A stretch of 7,284 bases of DNA from Methylacidiphilum sp. (GTDB lineage Bacteria > Verrucomicrobiota > Verrucomicrobiia > CAIQCK01), in the NCBI GenBank assembly GCA_020718125.1, contig DYDC01000135.1:1-7284 (forward strand), read 5' to 3'. A program made the translations under genes and the position numbers. This document shows, one piece after another, positions 4,770 through 7,284 of the stretch (the stretch's first letter is position 1; each line of letters begins with the position of its first letter). The notes under the pieces were generated by a model. That model was not told where the DNA came from. It was given only the letters and a program-made list of their open reading frames with translations, and made no database searches.

Positions 4770-7052
4770 CTACTCGCCCGGCGGTTCCTTGAAGCTGGTG
4801 AGGGTGTTTTGCAACGCCTGCATCTCCGCGAGCGCGAGCAGGAAGGCCAGCGTGGACTCGGCCCCCTGGTTTTCGCTCACGCGATCCACGTGCAGACCAT
4901 CGCGACAGCCGCCGGTGCCCGAATCGTAGAGGGCCAGGCCGAGATCGTTTCGACCCAGGAACCACTCAAAGGCCCGGCGCGCTTCGGCCACCCACGCCAT
5001 ATCGCTCGTGGCGTGATACGCCTCGATACAGGCGGAGACCGTGGCCTGCGCCTCGATGGGTTGCTGGTCGAACAGCGCGCGCTCCTTGCCACGCGGATAA
5101 AAACCGTTCGAGCCGATGGGCCGGAAAGAGCCGGCATCCGACGTTTGGACTTTCATCAGCCAGCGCAACGACTTGAGACCCGTCTCCAGCATTGTGGCAT
5201 CGTTCATGCAGCGCCCGCTAAGTATTAATGCGTGCGGCAGCTTGGCGTTCGTGTAGGAAACCATTTCTTCGAACCACTCCCACTCGGCGGTTGCGGCGTC
5301 GGCGTAACGCTGCATCAGTTTCGCCGTGAGCGATTCGCGAATCTGGTTCGCGCGCCGGTCGCCGCTCAACCGGCGCAGGTATTCGTCAATCCCGATGAGC
5401 GTGAACGCCCACGCGCGCGGCGACGTGAACCCGGCGGCCACAGGCAGCGCCTGCTCGAACAGTTGCGCCGCGAGCCTTTGAAAACTGCCCTGGCCCGCCT
5501 GCGCCACGCACAACCCCAGCGCCCACAGCGCGTGACCCTGGCAATCTTCCGAGCCGACATCCTCCAGCCAGCGGCGGTCGAAGCTCATGAAGTTGCGGAA
5601 CCGTCCGTGTTTCCGGTCCATGGCGTGGTTTAGGAACGCCGCATACGTGGCAGCCCGCTCGCCAAGGCGCGGCGAACCCTGACCCAACCGTTGCAACATC
5701 ATCGCCAGCACCAACGCGCGGGCGTTGTCGTCCGTGCAATAGCCCTCGTGGAAATTTGGCACTGTGAAGCTCGCGTGCTGGAAGATGCCGGTCGAATCGC
5801 TCATCCGGAACAAGTGATCGAGCTTCATCTCCGGCAACTGGCCGGGCTGTTCGTCGAGCGTCTTGATGGGCGACGATTTTCGTCCAACAAAGCTGTGGTC
5901 GTGGCGCGCCTGCTCGAAGGACTTCACGTAAAGCTGCGCCACGCGGCTCCACACCATGTCGCGTCCCAACTTGTAGGCGTTCTTCCGCATCGTGTGGCGC
6001 AGCGGTTCATCCCGCAACAGCTCCACCACAGCGCCCGCGATGGCCGCGGCGTCACGGAACGGCACCAATTTGCCGCGCTCCGCGGTCAGCAGTTCCGCCG
6101 CGTGCCAGTAGGGAGTGGACACCACCGCGTTGCCCGCGCCGAACGCATAGGCCAGCGTGCCCGAAGTGATTTGCGACTCGGTCAGGTAGGGCGTGAGGTA
6201 GATGTCCGCCGCGCCGATAAACCGCATCAATTCCTCCATCTCAACGAAGCGGTTGAAAAAGACGACGTTCTTCTGCACGCTGAGATCCTTGGCCAGCCGC
6301 TCCAGGCTCAGACGATACGCCTCACCCTCATCGCGCAGCAGATTGGGATGCGTCTGGCCCAGCACGATGTAAACAGCGTCGGGGAATTCGCGAATGATGT
6401 CCGGCAGCGCGCGCAACGCGAATTCAATGCCCTTGTTCGGCGAGAGCAGGCCGAACGTCAGCAACACCTGTTTGCCCGCCACGCCAAACTCGTCTTTGAA
6501 GTAATTCGGGTCTGCGAACGGCATGTTCGGAATGCCATGCGGAATGAGGTCAATCTTGGCGGCCGGCGCCTTATAGACTTCGCGCAGCAATTCCCCGCCC
6601 CGTTCGGCCATCACCACCAGCCGCGTCGAAAGCCGGATCAACTCCCGCATCACGCGCCGCTGCTCCGCGTTCGGCTCGCGAAGCACCGTGTGCAACGTGG
6701 TGACGATGGGCATCCGCAGTTCGCGCAGCAGCGCCAGCACATGACTGCCCGCCGGCCCGCCAAAGATGCCGAACTCATGCTCCACACACGCCACATCCAC
6801 GTCCGTGATGTTCAGGAAATCGGCCGCGCGCAAGTAAGACGGCAGGTCCTGCTCCGCGATCTCGAAGCGCACCTCCGGTGGATATTCGTAGCCGCCCTCG
6901 CGGTCATTGACCGGCACCACCATGCATTGCATTGCCGGAAACTCCGCAGCTACAGAGCAACGCAAGTCCGTCGTGAACGTCGCAATGCCGCACTTCCTCG
7001 GCAGATAGTCTGCGAGAAATGCGACTTTGCGGATGACGGATGGTTCTTGCAT
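4770..7052 (-). CDS. GT4 glycosyltransferase fused to a C-terminal alpha/alpha-toroid domain
   Basis: A 760-residue cytoplasmic protein. The N-terminal half (about 1-385) is a GT-B fold GT4 retaining transferase: RKVAFLADYLPRKCGIATFT (8-27) is the donor-side glycine-rich entry, followed by VEHEFGIFGG (91-100), TTLHTVL (118-124), IPHGIPN (170-176), FGLLSPNKGIEFALRALP (200-217) and TESQITSGTLAYAFGAGNAV (291-310). The last replaces the usual E-x7-E motif; the first Glu is present, the second is not. The C-terminal half (about 400-750) is helical with toroid-type signatures: EGYCTDDNARALV (436-448), SEDCQGHALWALG (501-513), SYTNAKLPHALILSG (599-613), QPIEAQATVSACIEAY (664-679) and SENQGAESTLAFLLAL (726-741). 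It resembles N-acylglucosamine epimerase or six-hairpin glycosidase folds. I prefer ATG 7052 to GTG 7100 because the extra 16 residues are poor and RKVAFL normally lies within about 10 residues of the start. Donor and acceptor are unknown. A sugar nucleotide such as GDP-mannose would fit the GH130 neighbour. Confidence 0.85.
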   Translation of the reverse strand: MQEPSVIRKVAFLADYLPRKCGIATFTTDLRCSVAAEFPAMQCMVVPVNDREGGYEYPPEVRFEIAEQDLPSYLRAADFLNITDVDVACVEHEFGIFGGPAGSHVLALLRELRMPIVTTLHTVLREPNAEQRRVMRELIRLSTRLVVMAERGGELLREVYKAPAAKIDLIPHGIPNMPFADPNYFKDEFGVAGKQVLLTFGLLSPNKGIEFALRALPDIIREFPDAVYIVLGQTHPNLLRDEGEAYRLSLERLAKDLSVQKNVVFFNRFVEMEELMRFIGAADIYLTPYLTESQITSGTLAYAFGAGNAVVSTPYWHAAELLTAERGKLVPFRDAAAIAGAVVELLRDEPLRHTMRKNAYKLGRDMVWSRVAQLYVKSFEQARHDHSFVGRKSSPIKTLDEQPGQLPEMKLDHLFRMSDSTGIFQHASFTVPNFHEGYCTDDNARALVLAMMLQRLGQGSPRLGERAATYAAFLNHAMDRKHGRFRNFMSFDRRWLEDVGSEDCQGHALWALGLCVAQAGQGSFQRLAAQLFEQALPVAAGFTSPRAWAFTLIGIDEYLRRLSGDRRANQIRESLTAKLMQRYADAATAEWEWFEEMVSYTNAKLPHALILSGRCMNDATMLETGLKSLRWLMKVQTSDAGSFRPIGSNGFYPRGKERALFDQQPIEAQATVSACIEAYHATSDMAWVAEARRAFEWFLGRNDLGLALYDSGTGGCRDGLHVDRVSENQGAESTLAFLLALAEMQALQNTLTSFKEPPGE

Positions 7053-7113
7053 GAAAGGTCGTCTTTGCCGTGGTGCCTGACTCACCCACTGTGCTCCCAC
7101 AAGGGTTCGGAAG

Positions 7114-7167
7114 CAAAAAGATAAAATTAACGAGGGCCATGCCGGCTTTCGCCCTGCATGGCCCTCG
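7114..7167 (-). terminator. Rho-independent terminator of gene X
   Basis: On the minus strand, CGAGGGCCATGC pairs perfectly with GCATGGCCCTCG (7167-7156 and 7142-7131; 12 bp, 14-nt loop). It is followed at once by a T-rich tract (7130-7114), TTAATTTTATCTTTTTG. It lies 28 bp after the stop of the membrane-protein gene and separates it from GT4, so GT4 must have its own promoter somewhere in 7113-7053. I could not pick a convincing one there. Confidence 0.88.
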
Positions 7168-7194
7168 TGGGAAACTACTGCTTCTACTATTGGA

Positions 7195-7284
7195 CTACGA
7201 CTTCTCTTCGGGGATGCGCATGCCGTAGAAGCCGCGATAGACGAAGAACAGCGCCACCACGAACAGGCCGATGGCGATGCCGAG
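7195..7284 (-). CDS. Membrane protein X, C-terminal 29 residues (partial, copy 2)
   Basis: The minus-strand frame enters at the window edge and reads LGIAIGLFVVALFFVYRGFY and then GMRIPEEKS before TAG (complement of 7195-7197). It has one hydrophobic helix and a short charged cytoplasmic-looking tail. Its first 65 bases from the edge match the opposite end of the window (1-65) at 62 of 65 positions; the two visible protein changes are L/M and G/S. The start lies outside the window. A terminator follows immediately, so this is the last gene of its transcript. Family not recognised; a transporter tail or a very small one-helix protein are both possible. Confidence 0.7.
   Translation of the reverse strand, partial: LGIAIGLFVVALFFVYRGFYGMRIPEEKS

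Noticed and set aside
7053..7100. GTG start 16 codons upstream for GT4
   Set aside because: The extra residues (VGAQWVSQAPRQRRPF) look non-conserved and no ribosome binding site precedes the GTG; the family start is close to RKVAFL.
5691..7124. Long plus-strand open frame across the GT4 gene
   Set aside because: His/Arg/Gln-rich antisense shadow of the clear GT4 coding frame.
7171..7180. AAACTAC half-site between gene X and its terminator
   Set aside because: A single half-site with no partner arm; expected by chance.
1..7284. CRISPR array, tRNA, rRNA, IS element or integrase
   Set aside because: No regularly spaced repeats, no tRNA-like sequence and no transposase or integrase motifs were seen on either strand.

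Overview
The window is GC-rich bacterial DNA. It carries two carbohydrate-active genes on the minus strand with a complete type II restriction-modification (R-M) module between them. The protein style (a GT4 glycosyltransferase with a C-terminal toroid domain paired with a long GH130 enzyme, and weak Shine-Dalgarno signals) would fit a Verrucomicrobiota/PVC-type genome. That assignment is an inference from family resemblance; there is no rRNA or marker gene here.

Layout from right to left, in the direction of minus-strand transcription: (1) 7284-7195, the last 29 codons of a membrane protein 'X', followed by a strong Rho-independent terminator (7167-7114); (2) 7052-4770, a 760-residue GT4 glycosyltransferase fused to an alpha/alpha-toroid domain; (3) 4769-4664, about 106 bp with no convincing gene; (4) 4663-1818, the R-M module, with a small XRE-type controller gene (4613-4395) overlapping a PD-(D/E)XK restriction endonuclease gene (4398-3496, AccI-like) by ATGA, and a convergent gamma-class N6-adenine methyltransferase gene on the plus strand (1849-3489); (5) 1817-1605, about 213 bp with only doubtful short frames; (6) 1604-144, a GH130 mannoside phosphorylase/hydrolase; (7) 143-1, a second, nearly identical copy of the end of 'X', in frame directly after the GH130 stop.

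The most informative signal is a palindromic box, GTAGTT-W-ARCTRC, that occurs three times. One copy lies between the -35 and -10 hexamers of a good promoter whose start point falls on the methyltransferase ATG. One abuts the controller ATG. One is centred 43 bp upstream of the controller ATG. This is the pattern expected if the controller protein represses the methyltransferase and both activates and limits its own endonuclease operon. The two outer copies are in inverted orientation and also mark the apparent ends of the module, so they could instead be, or also be, terminal inverted repeats of a mobile R-M cassette.

GT4 and GH130 genes of this type plausibly act together on beta-mannosides. 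Here the R-M module separates them, which suggests it landed in a pre-existing GT4-GH130 gene pair.
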